This document shows positions 1 through 8,578 of a DNA stretch of 64,000 nucleotides, piece by piece; the stretch's first letter is position 1; each line of letters opens with the position of its first letter. Position numbers and translations under genes: made by a program. Source of the stretch: Brevibacillus formosus (GTDB lineage: Bacteria; Bacillota; Bacilli; Brevibacillales; Brevibacillaceae); NCBI RefSeq assembly GCF_003013405.1, contig NZ_PXZL01000013.1, positions 124,001 through 188,000 of the forward strand, given 5' to 3'. The notes beneath the pieces are model-generated. The model was not told the origin of the DNA and made no database searches. It worked only from the letters and a program-made list of their open reading frames with translations.

Positions 1-458
1 TGAGGCGGCTGATAACCACACATATTGGCTCCAATCCCGAAGCAGGTCAACAATTGATGGACGGAATGCTGGAAGTGACATTTTGTCCACAAGGAATTTT
101 CGCAGAAAAGATTCGGGCAGGAGGTGTTGGTATTCCAGGAATCGTTGTGGATGCGCATGTGGGAGGAGAGCGAATGGAAGGAGCAGAGCCGTTTGCTTTT
201 GCCGGAAGATCTTGTCAGATTGAAGCCGCCCTTACTGCGGAGGTAGGGATCGTCTATGCGAAACAGGCGGATACTTACGGAAATCTCATTTATGACAAGG
301 CGGCAAGAAATCTGAATCCGCTAGTAGCGATGGCGGCAGATATCACAATCGCTGAGGTGGAAGAGATCGTACCCGCAGGAGAGCTGGACCCTGATAAAAT
401 CGTGACGCCTGGCATTTTTGTGGATTATATCGTGGTTCGTGGCGGAGGGAACAGCTAA
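1..458 (+). CDS. 3-oxoacid CoA-transferase family, subunit A (5' partial)
   Basis: Alpha subunit of a two-subunit acyl/3-oxoacid CoA-transferase (AtoD/ScoA/YodS-like), which with the next gene moves CoA between carboxylic acids in the cytoplasm. The reading frame is open from base 3 and enters the window in mid-protein with an ITTHIGSNPEAG segment, then PQG, AEKIRAGGVGIPG and a YGNLIYDKAARNLNP segment typical of subunit A. The N-terminal CoA-binding part lies outside the window. The stop TAA (456-458) overlaps the ATG of subunit B by one base, so the pair is translationally coupled. The family is clear; the acid substrate is not. Confidence 0.93.
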   Translation, partial: RRLITTHIGSNPEAGQQLMDGMLEVTFCPQGIFAEKIRAGGVGIPGIVVDAHVGGERMEGAEPFAFAGRSCQIEAALTAEVGIVYAKQADTYGNLIYDKAARNLNPLVAMAADITIAEVEEIVPAGELDPDKIVTPGIFVDYIVVRGGGNS

Positions 459-1120
459 TGGGGTTGGAAATGGATCAGCGAAATATGGTTGCGTGGCGTG
501 CGGCCAAAGAGGTCACTCCCGGAATGGCAGTGAACTTGGGGATCGGGATACCTGAGCTCGTCGCTGATTTTATCCCGCATGAATGGCAGGTCATGTTTCA
601 CTCGGTGAATGGAATCTTGGGTGTCGGACCTACGCCGTTAAAGGGAGAAGAGGACCAGCATATCTCAAACGCTGGTGGGGCTCCTGTTACCGTTGTCCCA
701 GGGGCATCGTATTTCGACAGCACCATAGCGTATGGCATGATCCGAAGAAGAAAGCTGGATGCAGCGTTTATCGGGGCTTTGCAGGTGAATCGCCGAGGAG
801 ATCTGGCAAACTGGATTGTTCCTGGCTCACGTGTTCATGGTATTGGTGGAGGAGCAGAGCTGGCCTATTACGCCAAGAAAGTGATCGTGCTCATGAGCCA
901 TGTCAATCAGGCAGGTGAGCCCAAAATCCGCAGGGAGTGCACGCTGCCACTGACGGCGAAGGGCTGCGTCGATCTCATTATCACCGAGAGGGCCGTAATC
1001 GAGGTCACGCAAAGAGGCTTGCTTTTGACAGAGGTAATGTACCCGTTCACCTTGGAAAATGTCATCACAAATACCGGGGCACCTCTAATGATTTCAGAAA
1101 ATTTACAAATGGTTGAGTAA
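458..1120 (+). CDS. 3-oxoacid CoA-transferase family, subunit B, lacking the usual catalytic Glu
   Basis: Beta subunit (220 aa) of the CoA-transferase (AtoA/ScoB/YodR-like). Family landmarks are present: NLGIGIP near residue 26, GDLANWIVPG, a GGGAELAYYAKKVIVLM segment and CTLPLTAKGCVD. In SCOT-type enzymes this subunit carries the glutamate that forms the glutamyl-CoA intermediate, within a S-E-N-G motif. Here the motif reads H-S-V-N-G, with Val50 encoded by GTG at 605-607. One base change from GAG would explain it. Either the enzyme is inactive or altered, or the base is a sequence error. It overlaps the alpha subunit gene by one base; the next gene is an amino-acid importer. Confidence 0.93.
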   Translation: MGLEMDQRNMVAWRAAKEVTPGMAVNLGIGIPELVADFIPHEWQVMFHSVNGILGVGPTPLKGEEDQHISNAGGAPVTVVPGASYFDSTIAYGMIRRRKLDAAFIGALQVNRRGDLANWIVPGSRVHGIGGGAELAYYAKKVIVLMSHVNQAGEPKIRRECTLPLTAKGCVDLIITERAVIEVTQRGLLLTEVMYPFTLENVITNTGAPLMISENLQMVE

Positions 1121-1164
1121 TGAAAAATGTAAGCGCGAACATATAGAACAGGGGGATAAAGCAC

Positions 1165-1983
1165 ATGAAAAAAACAATCAAAACGATCGCAGGAGTCGTA
1201 TTTTCGTTGTCACTACTTGTAAGCGGATGTAGCCAAGGCGCATCCACTAACAGTGCGGGAGGGCAAGCGGGTGGGGCTCCTGCTGGAAATGCATCGTCCA
1301 TGACAAAAGAGGCAGGCGTATTTGTTTATGCGGCTTCCGGTGAATATCAGCCATTCAGCTACTTCAAGGATGGTCAATTGACCGGATTTGATGTCGAGAT
1401 CGGCAATGAGATCGCCAAGCGCTTGGGGCTTGAGCCAAAGCCAGTCACGTCGCCTTTTTCCGGTATTATCGCGGGGGTAAAGGAAGGACGCTACGATGCG
1501 GCGATTGCCAGCCATGCGATTACAGAAGAGCGGAAGCAGCAGGTTGATTTCGTAGACCCGTACTACTTGTCTGGTGGGCAACTGTTCGTTCGCCCGGATG
1601 GGACGATTAGCACGCTGGAAGGTTTAAAAGGCAAAGAAGTGGCAGTCGCACTCGGCACAACACACGAAAAGATGGCGCGGGAGTATACAGACAACATCAA
1701 AACGTATGACAGCGATGTAACGGCTCTGCGTGCCTTGGAGCAGGGCAAACACGATGTCGTGATTACAGATAGCGTCGTAGGGGAGATTGCCATTGCGCAA
1801 GGCTTGAAGCTCAAGAAAAGCGGGAAGCCACTCTCTGAAGTCCAACATGGAATCGCAGTGCGCAAAGGAAATACGGAATTGCTTAATAAAATCAACGAAG
1901 TACACAAGCAAATGATGGAGGATGGTACTTACGCGAAACTGAGTGAAAAGTACTTTAATCGCGACATTAGCAAAGCCGAATAG
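1165..1983 (+). CDS. Polar amino-acid ABC transporter, substrate-binding lipoprotein
   Basis: Extracytoplasmic solute-binding protein of SBP family 3 (272 aa). It has a lipoprotein signal with basic MKKTIK start, hydrophobic core and an LVSGC lipobox placing the lipidated cysteine at residue 22, then an Ala/Gly/Ser linker. The mature part begins with the GEYQPFSYFKDGQLTGFDVEIG pattern common to glutamine, histidine and cystine binding proteins (read here across residues about 64-85). The ATG follows a GGGGG site. It is first in a binding protein-permease-ATPase set reading into a thiolase. The exact amino acid cannot be read from sequence. Confidence 0.93.
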   Translation: MKKTIKTIAGVVFSLSLLVSGCSQGASTNSAGGQAGGAPAGNASSMTKEAGVFVYAASGEYQPFSYFKDGQLTGFDVEIGNEIAKRLGLEPKPVTSPFSGIIAGVKEGRYDAAIASHAITEERKQQVDFVDPYYLSGGQLFVRPDGTISTLEGLKGKEVAVALGTTHEKMAREYTDNIKTYDSDVTALRALEQGKHDVVITDSVVGEIAIAQGLKLKKSGKPLSEVQHGIAVRKGNTELLNKINEVHKQMMEDGTYAKLSEKYFNRDISKAE

Positions 1984-2032
1984 TGAGTTGGTATGAGAAG
2001 TATATTCCATTACGAGTGAGGGGTGGCATCAA

Positions 2033-2698
2033 GTGCCCAGTTTTGCCCATCTGACAGAAGAGTTTTTCCGGACATTGCCGTTTTTTTGGAAGCCGTTGCT
2101 GCTGACCTTTCAGCTGACGATCGCTTCTGTTATCGTAGGCTCGATTATCGGATTGTTTGTCGCCTTGTTAAAGGTATCCAAGCTTCCAGTTGCACGTTTT
2201 ATAGCCAATACGTACATCATGATCATCCGTGGTACGCCGTTGGTCGTGCAAATTTTCGTCTTGTATTTCGGCTTTTACAAAGTCATTGACCTCGGTCAAT
2301 TTTGGTCGGCAGCGCTTGCTCTGGCGATCCACAGTGGAGCTTATATCGCAGAGATTTTCCGAGGCTCGATTCAGTCGATTGATAAAGGACAAATGGAGGC
2401 AGGTCTGTCTTTAGGCATGTCCGCTCGTCAGACCATGCGTCGGATCATTTTGCCGCAAGCGTTGAAACGATCGATCCCGCCGCTTGGCAACCAGTTTATT
2501 TTGTCTTTGAAGGAATCGTCTCTGGCCGCATTCATTGCCATGGATGAGTTGTTCTCACTGGCCCGCCGCTTGTCTGCGGAAACCTTTGATGAAATGACGT
2601 ACTTTTTGATTGTGGCGCTCTATTACTTGGTTATTGTCATGGCGTTTACGTATGTGGTCCACATCATGGAGAAGCGTTTGGCCAAAGGAGAGGCGTAA
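2033..2698 (+). CDS. Polar amino-acid ABC transporter, permease
   Basis: Integral membrane subunit of the HisM/GlnP type (221 aa). It shows several hydrophobic spans and the cytoplasmic EAA loop (E-A-G-L-S-L-G-M, then [15 protein letters not shown]) that docks with the ATPase. The start is GTG at 2033, preceded by a GAGGGGTGG site; no better ATG lies upstream. It follows the binding-protein gene by about 50 bases and precedes the ATPase gene by 17, so all three are almost certainly co-transcribed. A single permease gene implies a homodimeric channel. Confidence 0.94.
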   Translation: MPSFAHLTEEFFRTLPFFWKPLLLTFQLTIASVIVGSIIGLFVALLKVSKLPVARFIANTYIMIIRGTPLVVQIFVLYFGFYKVIDLGQFWSAALALAIHSGAYIAEIFRGSIQSIDKGQMEAGLSLGMSARQTMRRIILPQALKRSIPPLGNQFILSLKESSLAAFIAMDELFSLARRLSAETFDEMTYFLIVALYYLVIVMAFTYVVHIMEKRLAKGEA

Positions 2699-2715
2699 AG
2701 CGGAGGGGAAAGACG

Positions 2716-3456
2716 ATGGAAAAGCAAAGAGAAATGATACGCGTGCAAAATTTGAAGAAAAGCTTCGGAAAAGTGGAAGTTCTCAAGGATGTCACCCTGC
2801 AAGTCGGAAAGGGCGAGGTCGTCGTCTTGATCGGTGCCAGTGGATCGGGGAAAAGCACATTGATTCGATGCATTAATTTTCTGGAGATCAAGGACGGCGG
2901 AGAGATTTATATCGAAGGAAAAAGCATCGATCCGAAGAAGGATGACTTGACCAAAGTACGGCAAAAGGTAGGCATGGTGTTTCAGCACTTCAATCTGTTT
3001 CCGCATAAAACCGTTCTGGAAAACATCATGGAGGCTCCGCTGATTGCGAAGAAAGCGGACAAGGAAGAAACGAGGCAGGAAGCGCTCCGGCTGTTGAAAA
3101 AGGTAGGTCTTTCTGAAAAAGCGGACGCCTACCCATCCAGCCTCTCCGGTGGCCAAAAGCAACGCGTGGCAATTGCGCGTTCGCTGGCGATGAAACCGGA
3201 GATCATGCTCTTCGACGAGCCAACCTCAGCGCTTGACCCAGAGCTGGTAGGGGAAGTGCTGGAGACAATGAAGCAGCTCGCACAAGAAGGAATGACGATG
3301 ATTATCGTGACGCACGAGATGGGGTTTGCCAAGGAAGTGGCTGATTGGGTGGCGTTTATGAATCAGGGCAAGATCATCGAAATGGCTAGACCCCAAGAGA
3401 TTTTCAACAATCCGAAAGAAGAGCGCACGAGAGAATTTTTGAACCGTGTACTGTAA
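2716..3456 (+). CDS. Polar amino-acid ABC transporter, ATP-binding protein
   Basis: Nucleotide-binding subunit (246 aa) of the GlnQ/HisP family. Walker [10 protein letters not shown] is at residues 40-48, followed by a Q-loop ([17 protein letters not shown]), the signature LSGGQKQR, Walker [15 protein letters not shown] and the switch histidine in VTHEMGFA. All catalytic elements are intact. The ATG follows a GGAGGGG site. It powers import by the preceding permease and lipoprotein. Confidence 0.96.
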   Translation: MEKQREMIRVQNLKKSFGKVEVLKDVTLQVGKGEVVVLIGASGSGKSTLIRCINFLEIKDGGEIYIEGKSIDPKKDDLTKVRQKVGMVFQHFNLFPHKTVLENIMEAPLIAKKADKEETRQEALRLLKKVGLSEKADAYPSSLSGGQKQRVAIARSLAMKPEIMLFDEPTSALDPELVGEVLETMKQLAQEGMTMIIVTHEMGFAKEVADWVAFMNQGKIIEMARPQEIFNNPKEERTREFLNRVL

Positions 3457-3484
3457 TGGCGTAAAAACGAAAGGGAGCTGGGGC

Positions 3485-4666
3485 ATGAGAGACGTGGTCA
3501 TTGTCGCAGGTGTGCGCAGTGCTGTGGGTGCATTTGGGAAAAGCCTGCGAGACGTACCGGCAACAGAGCTGGGACGGCAAGTATTGGAAGGCTTGATGAA
3601 TAAGGTTGACTTGCCGAAGGAACAAGTCAATGAAGTGATTTTTGGCAATGGGTACGTACATGGGGGAGGACTCAATGCTGCACGTATCAGCTCGCAGCTG
3701 GCGGGATTTCCACGCAATGTCTATGGTCACATCGTCATCAAAGCATGTGGTTCAGGATTGAAGGCGATTGGCAACGGTGCGCTAGCCATAGCAGCAGGTC
3801 AAGAGGACGTGGTGATTGCGGGCGGAGTGGAGTCCATGAGCAGTGTTCCCTACCTCGTGAAGAACCGCTGGGGCAGCAAATTCGGCAATTTGTCCATGGA
3901 GGATGCTCTTTTGTCCGATGGGTTGATCTGCTCGCTGACCGGCGAGCATATGGGGATGACCGCAGAACGGCTGGCTGTACAGTACGGTATTACCCGTGAA
4001 GAGCAGGATCGTTTTGCCTTTGAGAGTCACGTAAAAGCAGCGGCAGCAATCGAAGCGGGAACGTTCGCGAATGAGATCGTACCAATTGAAATCAAGGATC
4101 GCAAAGGCACCCGTGTTTTTGCCCAGGATGAATCTGTGCGCCATGATATTAAGCTAGAAGAGCTCGCCAAGCTGAAAAGTGTTTTTCAAAAAGAGGGAAC
4201 GATCACTGCTGGAAATGCGTGTCCGATGAATGACGGCGCAGCCGCTGTATTGATGATGTCTCGTGAAAAGGCGGAGGAAGCGGGTTTGACTCCACTCGTG
4301 AAAATTAAGGCTTTTGCCAGCGCAGGAGTCGAGCCTGACGTGATGGGGATCGGACCAGTTCCCGCCACGCAAAAAGTACTGGAGAAAGCGGGATTGAAGC
4401 AGGGTGACATTGGACTCATCGAATTGAATGAGGCATTTGCTGCCCAGGCTTTGTCTGTGATCAAATGCTTGGAGCTGGACACGAGCAAGGTGAATGTCAA
4501 TGGAGGCGCGATTGCCTTGGGTCACCCTGTAGGGGCAACTGGAGCCAAACTGACTGTGACGTTGATGAACGAAATGCTGCGCAGACGCGAGAAGTATGGC
4601 ATGGTGACGCTGTGCATGGCAGGTGGCATGGGAATGTCAGTGATCTATGAAAATTTGACAATGTAA
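3485..4666 (+). CDS. Thiolase, acetyl-CoA C-acetyltransferase type
   Basis: Thiolase of 393 aa that cleaves or forms 3-ketoacyl-CoA, typically acetoacetyl-CoA to two acetyl-CoA. The nucleophilic cysteine is Cys88 in KACGSG, the NEAFAAQ motif and the GGAIALGHPVGATGA histidine motif are present, and the C-terminal acid/base cysteine lies in CMAGGMGMS. The start is the ATG at 3485 behind AAAGGGAG; an in-frame ATG at 3446 overlaps the ATPase gene, has no good site and adds 13 non-family residues. A terminator follows. Together with the CoA-transferase it could convert a 3-oxoacid to acetyl-CoA, the carbon coming from an amino acid taken up by the adjacent importer (inference). Confidence 0.95.
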   Translation: MRDVVIVAGVRSAVGAFGKSLRDVPATELGRQVLEGLMNKVDLPKEQVNEVIFGNGYVHGGGLNAARISSQLAGFPRNVYGHIVIKACGSGLKAIGNGALAIAAGQEDVVIAGGVESMSSVPYLVKNRWGSKFGNLSMEDALLSDGLICSLTGEHMGMTAERLAVQYGITREEQDRFAFESHVKAAAAIEAGTFANEIVPIEIKDRKGTRVFAQDESVRHDIKLEELAKLKSVFQKEGTITAGNACPMNDGAAAVLMMSREKAEEAGLTPLVKIKAFASAGVEPDVMGIGPVPATQKVLEKAGLKQGDIGLIELNEAFAAQALSVIKCLELDTSKVNVNGGAIALGHPVGATGAKLTVTLMNEMLRRREKYGMVTLCMAGGMGMSVIYENLTM

Positions 4667-4685
4667 ACCTTATTATGTGCAAATG

Positions 4686-4720
4686 AAAAAGCCCCGAACG
4701 TTGAATTGTCGGGGCTTTTT
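4686..4720 (+). terminator. Intrinsic terminator after thiolase
   Basis: Twelve-base arms (AAAAAGCCCCGA and TCGGGGCTTTTT) flank an 11-base loop and run into a T tract on either strand, so it can also stop transcripts of the converging minus-strand gene. Confidence 0.9.
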
Positions 4721-4742
4721 GCCATGGAAGCTTGATCGCTTA

Positions 4743-5114
4743 TTAGGGGGCCTTTTGTTCGCGTAAATATTTTCGCAATGTAGCCGCCACTTCTGTTGGG
4801 TTTTCCAGCTGTACAATGACATGCTGATATTTGACATGACCCTCTACTTCTAGGATCAACAACGAATCAGTCTGGGTAAAAGAAAGGAAGTACCATTCAT
4901 TTTGATGCTGAAAGCTTCCTTCATAAATGTTCAATGGTCCAAAAGACGTCCCTGGCATGCGCAACATCCATTTTGGCGGAATAAAAGAACCGACCTCGAC
5001 ATGCTTGATCGAGTGATAAGGTAACGTGATCGTACTCTTTAAGGCTAAGAGCGTATGCAAGCCAGTGAGACGCAAGGTAAAATCCGTCTTGCCGAAATGT
5101 ACACTTCTTCCCAT
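4743..5114 (-). CDS. Small PH-like domain protein, function unknown
   Basis: A 123-aa cytoplasmic protein without signal or membrane segment. The pattern resembles short bacterial PH-like domains: a beta-rich run with LPYHSIKHVEVG, a tripeptide P-P-K-W before a G-P-L-N-I-Y-E-G-S-F strand, an aromatic W-Y-F-L-S-F strand, then LLILEVEGHVKYQHVIVQLENP and a C-terminal helix EVAATLRKYL. This assignment is by eye. The ATG follows GAGGTG. It sits downstream of argS on the same strand but beyond the argS terminator, so it is probably separately transcribed. Confidence 0.65.
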   Translation of the reverse strand: MGRSVHFGKTDFTLRLTGLHTLLALKSTITLPYHSIKHVEVGSFIPPKWMLRMPGTSFGPLNIYEGSFQHQNEWYFLSFTQTDSLLILEVEGHVKYQHVIVQLENPTEVAATLRKYLREQKAP

Positions 5115-5183
5115 CGTTGCTCACCTCTTTTATCTGCCATCGTTCCATTATCTCACAGATAAATAATGATGACACGGGACAAT

Positions 5184-5228
5184 CAAAAAAGCCGGCGTTT
5201 CCCCACAAGAAGAAGCAACCGGCTTTTC
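5184..5228 (-). terminator. Terminator downstream of argS
   Basis: On the minus strand AAAAGCCGG pairs with CCGGCTTTTTTG around a loop of about 25 bases, directly after the argS stop. Confidence 0.8.
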
Positions 5229-5238
5229 GTATTCTTTC

Positions 5239-6954
5239 TTACATTTCTTCTGGAGCAGCCAGACCGAGCAGACGCAGACCTTCCTTCAGTACAGCAACGA
5301 CTGCTGCTACGAGCTGGAGACGGGATGCCTTCACATCTTCTTCCTCAGCCAGGATGCGCACATTCGCATAGAACTTGTTGAATGTTTGCGCCAGGTCGAT
5401 TACATACTTGCCGATTTGCGACGGATCAAAGTTATCGGCAGCACGCTCGATTACCTCTGGGAACGCGTTCAAGAGGGTAATCACTGCCCAAGCCTCTTTG
5501 CTGTCGAGTGCACCGGAAGCCAGGCTCACCGTCGTTGCTGGCTGGTAGCCACCTCTGCGCAGTAGCGAGCATGCACGAGCGTGTGCGTATTGCACGTATG
5601 GTCCTGTTTCCCCTTCGAAGGTCAGCATCTCCTCCCAGGAGAAGTTGACATCATTCAGGCGGAAGTTTTTCAAGTCATGGAAAATAACTGCGCCTACCCC
5701 GACTTGACGAGCCACTTCTTCTTTATTGGACAGTGTAGGGTTTTTCTCTTCGATGACTTTTTGGACATCAGAAATGGCTTGTGCCAACACTTCTTCCAAG
5801 AGAACAACCTTTCCTTTACGCGTGGACATTTTCTTGCCGTCCTTGAGCATCATGCCGAATGGGATGTGGTGCATATTCGCGGACCACGCATAGCCCATTT
5901 TTTCCAATACTTTATAGAGCTGCTGGAAGTGGAGGCGTTGCTCGTTTCCTACGACATAGAGTGCTTTTGCAAAATCGTACGATTCGTGACGGAAGAGAGC
6001 GGCAGCCAAATCACGCGTTGCGTACAGGGTAGCGCCGTCTGATTTTTTGATCAGGCATGGCGGCATGTTGTATTCATCGAGGTTCACGACCATCGCACCG
6101 TCGGATTCAGTCAACAGACCTTTTTCCTCGAGCAATGTAACAACGCGATCCATTTTGTCGTTGTAGAATGCTTCCCCGTGCGTAGAGTCGAAGGCTACGT
6201 TCATCAGGTCGTAGATCTTCATGAATTCCTTGAGTGACTCATCACGGAACCATTTCCACAGATGCTGTGCTTCTTCGTCGCCATCCTCGAGTTTTTTGAA
6301 CCATTCACGGCCCTGGTCTTCCAGAGTAGGATCGTTCTCGACTTCTTCGTGGAAGCGAACGTAGAGGCTGAGCAGTTCCTTAATCGGTTCTGCTTTTACC
6401 TTTGCTTCGTCACCCCAGAGACGATACGCAACGATCAGTTTACCGAACTGCGTACCCCAGTCACCCAAGTGATTGATGCGCACTGGCTCATAGCCTTGCT
6501 TTTCCATGATATTGGCAATCGCGTTCCCGATCACAGTAGAGCGCAGGTGACCCATGGAAAACGGCTTCGCGATATTTGGGGAGGAGAGGTCGATTGGTAC
6601 TTTGCGTCCTTCACCGAGATTACTGCTTCCGTATGTGCTGCCTTGGGTAAGGATGGTTCCGATTACTTGCTCTGCCACATTTTCTTGATCCAGGAACAGG
6701 TTGACGTACGGACCAACTGCTTGCGATTCGCGCAAGGGTGCACCAAAGAGCTGTCCAGCCAGCTCTGCTGCGATCATCGGTGGTGCTTTGCGCAATGCTT
6801 TTGCCAATTGGAAGCAAGGGAAGGCCACATCGCCCATTGCAGGGTTTGGTGGTGTTTCCAGCATGCCGTATACGGCTTCTTTGGTCAGTGTGTCTACGCC
6901 CAGCGAGGAGAGCGCAGCGGCAATCTTTTCAGCGACTTGGTGTTTGTAGCTCAT
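5239..6954 (-). CDS. argS: Arginyl-tRNA synthetase
   Basis: Class I aminoacyl-tRNA synthetase (571 aa) charging tRNA-Arg in the cytoplasm. The N-terminal additional domain is followed by SSPNIAKPFSMGHLRST at about residues 124-140, the HIGH-region variant of this ArgRS branch, and by KMSTRKG near residue 375, which takes the place of KMSKS. The C-terminal DALR anticodon-binding region ends the protein (YAHARACSLLRR, then the helix-rich tail). The gene is preceded by a T-box leader whose specifier reads CGC, so expression should rise when tRNA-Arg is uncharged. Confidence 0.97.
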   Translation of the reverse strand: MSYKHQVAEKIAAALSSLGVDTLTKEAVYGMLETPPNPAMGDVAFPCFQLAKALRKAPPMIAAELAGQLFGAPLRESQAVGPYVNLFLDQENVAEQVIGTILTQGSTYGSSNLGEGRKVPIDLSSPNIAKPFSMGHLRSTVIGNAIANIMEKQGYEPVRINHLGDWGTQFGKLIVAYRLWGDEAKVKAEPIKELLSLYVRFHEEVENDPTLEDQGREWFKKLEDGDEEAQHLWKWFRDESLKEFMKIYDLMNVAFDSTHGEAFYNDKMDRVVTLLEEKGLLTESDGAMVVNLDEYNMPPCLIKKSDGATLYATRDLAAALFRHESYDFAKALYVVGNEQRLHFQQLYKVLEKMGYAWSANMHHIPFGMMLKDGKKMSTRKGKVVLLEEVLAQAISDVQKVIEEKNPTLSNKEEVARQVGVGAVIFHDLKNFRLNDVNFSWEEMLTFEGETGPYVQYAHARACSLLRRGGYQPATTVSLASGALDSKEAWAVITLLNAFPEVIERAADNFDPSQIGKYVIDLAQTFNKFYANVRILAEEEDVKASRLQLVAAVVAVLKEGLRLLGLAAPEEM

Positions 6955-6977
6955 CTAAATTTCTACCCCTTTCAAAT

Positions 6978-7019
6978 AAAAAAACCTCTACGTCTCCTGT
7001 GAAAAAGAGACGAGAGGTT
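6978..7019 (-). terminator. T-box terminator hairpin of argS leader
   Basis: AACCTCT-CGTCTC pairs with GAGACG-TAGAGGTT and is followed by a run of T on the minus strand. It competes with the antiterminator built on the T-box core just upstream. Confidence 0.88.
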
Positions 7020-7272
7020 ATACTCCCGCGGTGCCACTCTTGTTGTTTTTCTCTTCCATCGCACAGGAAGACAAAAACCGCTTGACCTGCTGTAACGGGC
7101 AGTCCCGGCATAGCCCTACACGATCCGTTGCCCATGATGTCTGGGATAGAATGTTCAGGCCGCATCTCCGAGGGGCGCTTCCTCACATGGTTTGGCATCG
7201 GGCTCACACCGTCCCCGACTCGCTTTCGTCCTCACACAAGGAGTACTATCCTCTTCAACGATTCGTTGTTTC
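6981..7272 (-). promoter_or_regulatory. T-box riboswitch, arginine (CGC) specifier, upstream of argS
   Basis: The minus-strand leader carries Stem I with base helix GAGG/CCTC, an AGTA motif, a GGTGTGAGCC distal element, and a specifier loop reading GAAG-CGC-C before CCTC; CGC (7175-7177) is an arginine codon. The T-box core GTGGCACCGCG occupies about 7027-7037 and is followed by a terminator hairpin (AACCTCT.. paired with ..AGAGGTT, then T8). The position immediately before argS and the Arg specifier agree. The fold was done by hand. Confidence 0.93.
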
Positions 7273-7278
7273 TCTAGA

Positions 7279-7308
7279 ATTATAGCTGTTTATACCGTCA
7301 TGATGCAA
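7279..7308 (-). promoter_or_regulatory. Sigma-A promoter of argS leader
   Basis: TTGCAT (7308-7303) and TATAAT (7284-7279) with an 18-base spacer on the minus strand, directly before the T-box. Confidence 0.75.
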
Positions 7309-7318
7309 GGTGTCTCGA

Positions 7319-7807
7319 TCAAGGTTTTTTTAAAATCTTATCTAATTCCGCAAAATATTGCTTGGTCAGCTCTTCCTTTTCTTCCGCGCTGAGGTTCTCC
7401 GCATTCATCATTTGCTCTTTGTACTGTTCCAGCTTTTCAAGCATGGCCAGCTCGGCAGCAGCGGCATCGTCCAGATCGTAATTTTCCGATGGATCGAACG
7501 GGATCAATCGATTGTCATTCCCACTGCGCAAATAGGCGGAGCGCCAGTTCTCTGGAAACTGGTACGGCTGTTCGCCAAACATAATCGCTAAAATATCGTC
7601 GGATTCAATCGGCAGGAAATGATCGTAATCGTCTCTTCTGCCTCCCTCGGACAAGTTAATGTGGGACAAAAAATAGTGAAGATAATGTTCCCCGGTTTCG
7701 GTATTCTTAACGATGGAATAGGTTTCAAATTCGGATTTGGATAGTTCTTTTATGGTCTCCAAACAGGACAGAAATTTGTCTTTTTCACGTGCTTGCATGT
7801 CATCCAT
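7319..7807 (-). CDS. Acidic cytoplasmic protein, function unknown
   Basis: A protein of 162 aa I do not recognise. It is rich in Glu and Asp, lacks signal and membrane segments, has a central HYLHYFLSHINLSEGG..DHFLPIESDDILAIMFGE segment and a C-terminal charged helix (AAAAELAMLEKLEQYKEQMMNAENLSAEEKEELTKQYFAEL, by parts) likely to be coiled. The chosen ATG at 7807 has AAAGGA ten bases upstream; upstream in-frame ATGs lack a site. It lies just upstream of the argS promoter on the same strand and has no obvious terminator of its own. Confidence 0.75.
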   Translation of the reverse strand: MDDMQAREKDKFLSCLETIKELSKSEFETYSIVKNTETGEHYLHYFLSHINLSEGGRRDDYDHFLPIESDDILAIMFGEQPYQFPENWRSAYLRSGNDNRLIPFDPSENYDLDDAAAAELAMLEKLEQYKEQMMNAENLSAEEKEELTKQYFAELDKILKKP

Positions 7808-8005
7808 GTCATCTCGTTCCTTTCGCTCTACAATAAGCCTCATGATAGCAAAAGCAATGTGCGCTGACAATGAAAGCAACGCAACGGAGTGCAGCAGTGG
7901 AAGAAGGGAAAAGGATTATAAATAAAATAGTTGGATAATCTTGTCACAAAAATAAGCCAGCTGGATCAAATACATATCAACACGAAACAAGGAGGTGAAC
8001 AGCGC

Positions 8006-8578
8006 GTGAATGCAAGTGCCAAAAGTAGCGAAGCGGATTGGACGCTGCAATTGACCAACGAGGAGAAGCTGACGAGACTCATGAGCGAGTACGGAGACAA
8101 TATCGTGCAGCTAGCCTACTTGATCGTCAAGGATCGGGGAATTGCGGAAGACATTACCCAGGAAGTGTTCCTGAAGGCGTATCGGGGGCTGGATCAGTTC
8201 CGCCATCAGAGTAGCGTGAAAACGTGGCTGTATCGAATCGCGATCAACGAGTCCCGCAAATATTTGCGTTCGTGGTCCTTTCGCCAGATTTTTTCTACCT
8301 ACCTCTCCAAAGGGGAAGCACCTCCGGAAGAGGTCGACACCGCAAACGTTGAATCGGCAGTCATCGGACGAATGAGCAAGGTACAAGTAGCGGAGCAGGT
8401 GATGAAGCTCTCGCCGCTGTACCGAAAAGTCATGGTACTTCATTACTATGAGGATTTGTCGATAAGAGAGATGGCGCAAGTGCTGGATATTTCAGAAGAT
8501 GCCGTACGAACCCAATTGTCACGGGCCCGAAAACATTTTAAGGCATTGTGTGAAAAGGAGGGATTGGAATGGACGTAG
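8006..8578 (+). CDS. ECF-type RNA polymerase sigma factor
   Basis: Sigma-70 family ECF factor (190 aa). Region 2 is seen in LMSEYGDNIVQLAYLIVKD..AEDITQEVFLKAYRGLDQFRHQSSVKTWLYRIAINESRKYLR, and region 4 in LSPLYRKVMVLHYYEDLSIREMAQVLDISEDAVRTQLSRARK (both read in parts). The start is GTG at 8006 because a near-perfect AAGGAGGTG (7988-7996) lies upstream; the longer frame from 7931 has no site. Its end overlaps the following membrane protein by 10 bases, the usual arrangement for a sigma factor and its regulator. Confidence 0.92.
   Translation: MNASAKSSEADWTLQLTNEEKLTRLMSEYGDNIVQLAYLIVKDRGIAEDITQEVFLKAYRGLDQFRHQSSVKTWLYRIAINESRKYLRSWSFRQIFSTYLSKGEAPPEEVDTANVESAVIGRMSKVQVAEQVMKLSPLYRKVMVLHYYEDLSIREMAQVLDISEDAVRTQLSRARKHFKALCEKEGLEWT

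Noticed and set aside
5581..7002. Open frames on the + strand opposite argS (for example 5581-6042 and 6262-7002)
   Set aside because: They mirror the argS codon pattern, lack ribosome binding sites and overlap a full-length, well-supported gene and its T-box.
7140..7165. GAA-CAT (His) or GAAC-ATT (Ile) as the argS T-box specifier
   Set aside because: These triplets lie outside the specifier loop once the base helix GAGG/CCTC and AGTA are aligned; CGC at 7175-7177 fits the loop and the gene.
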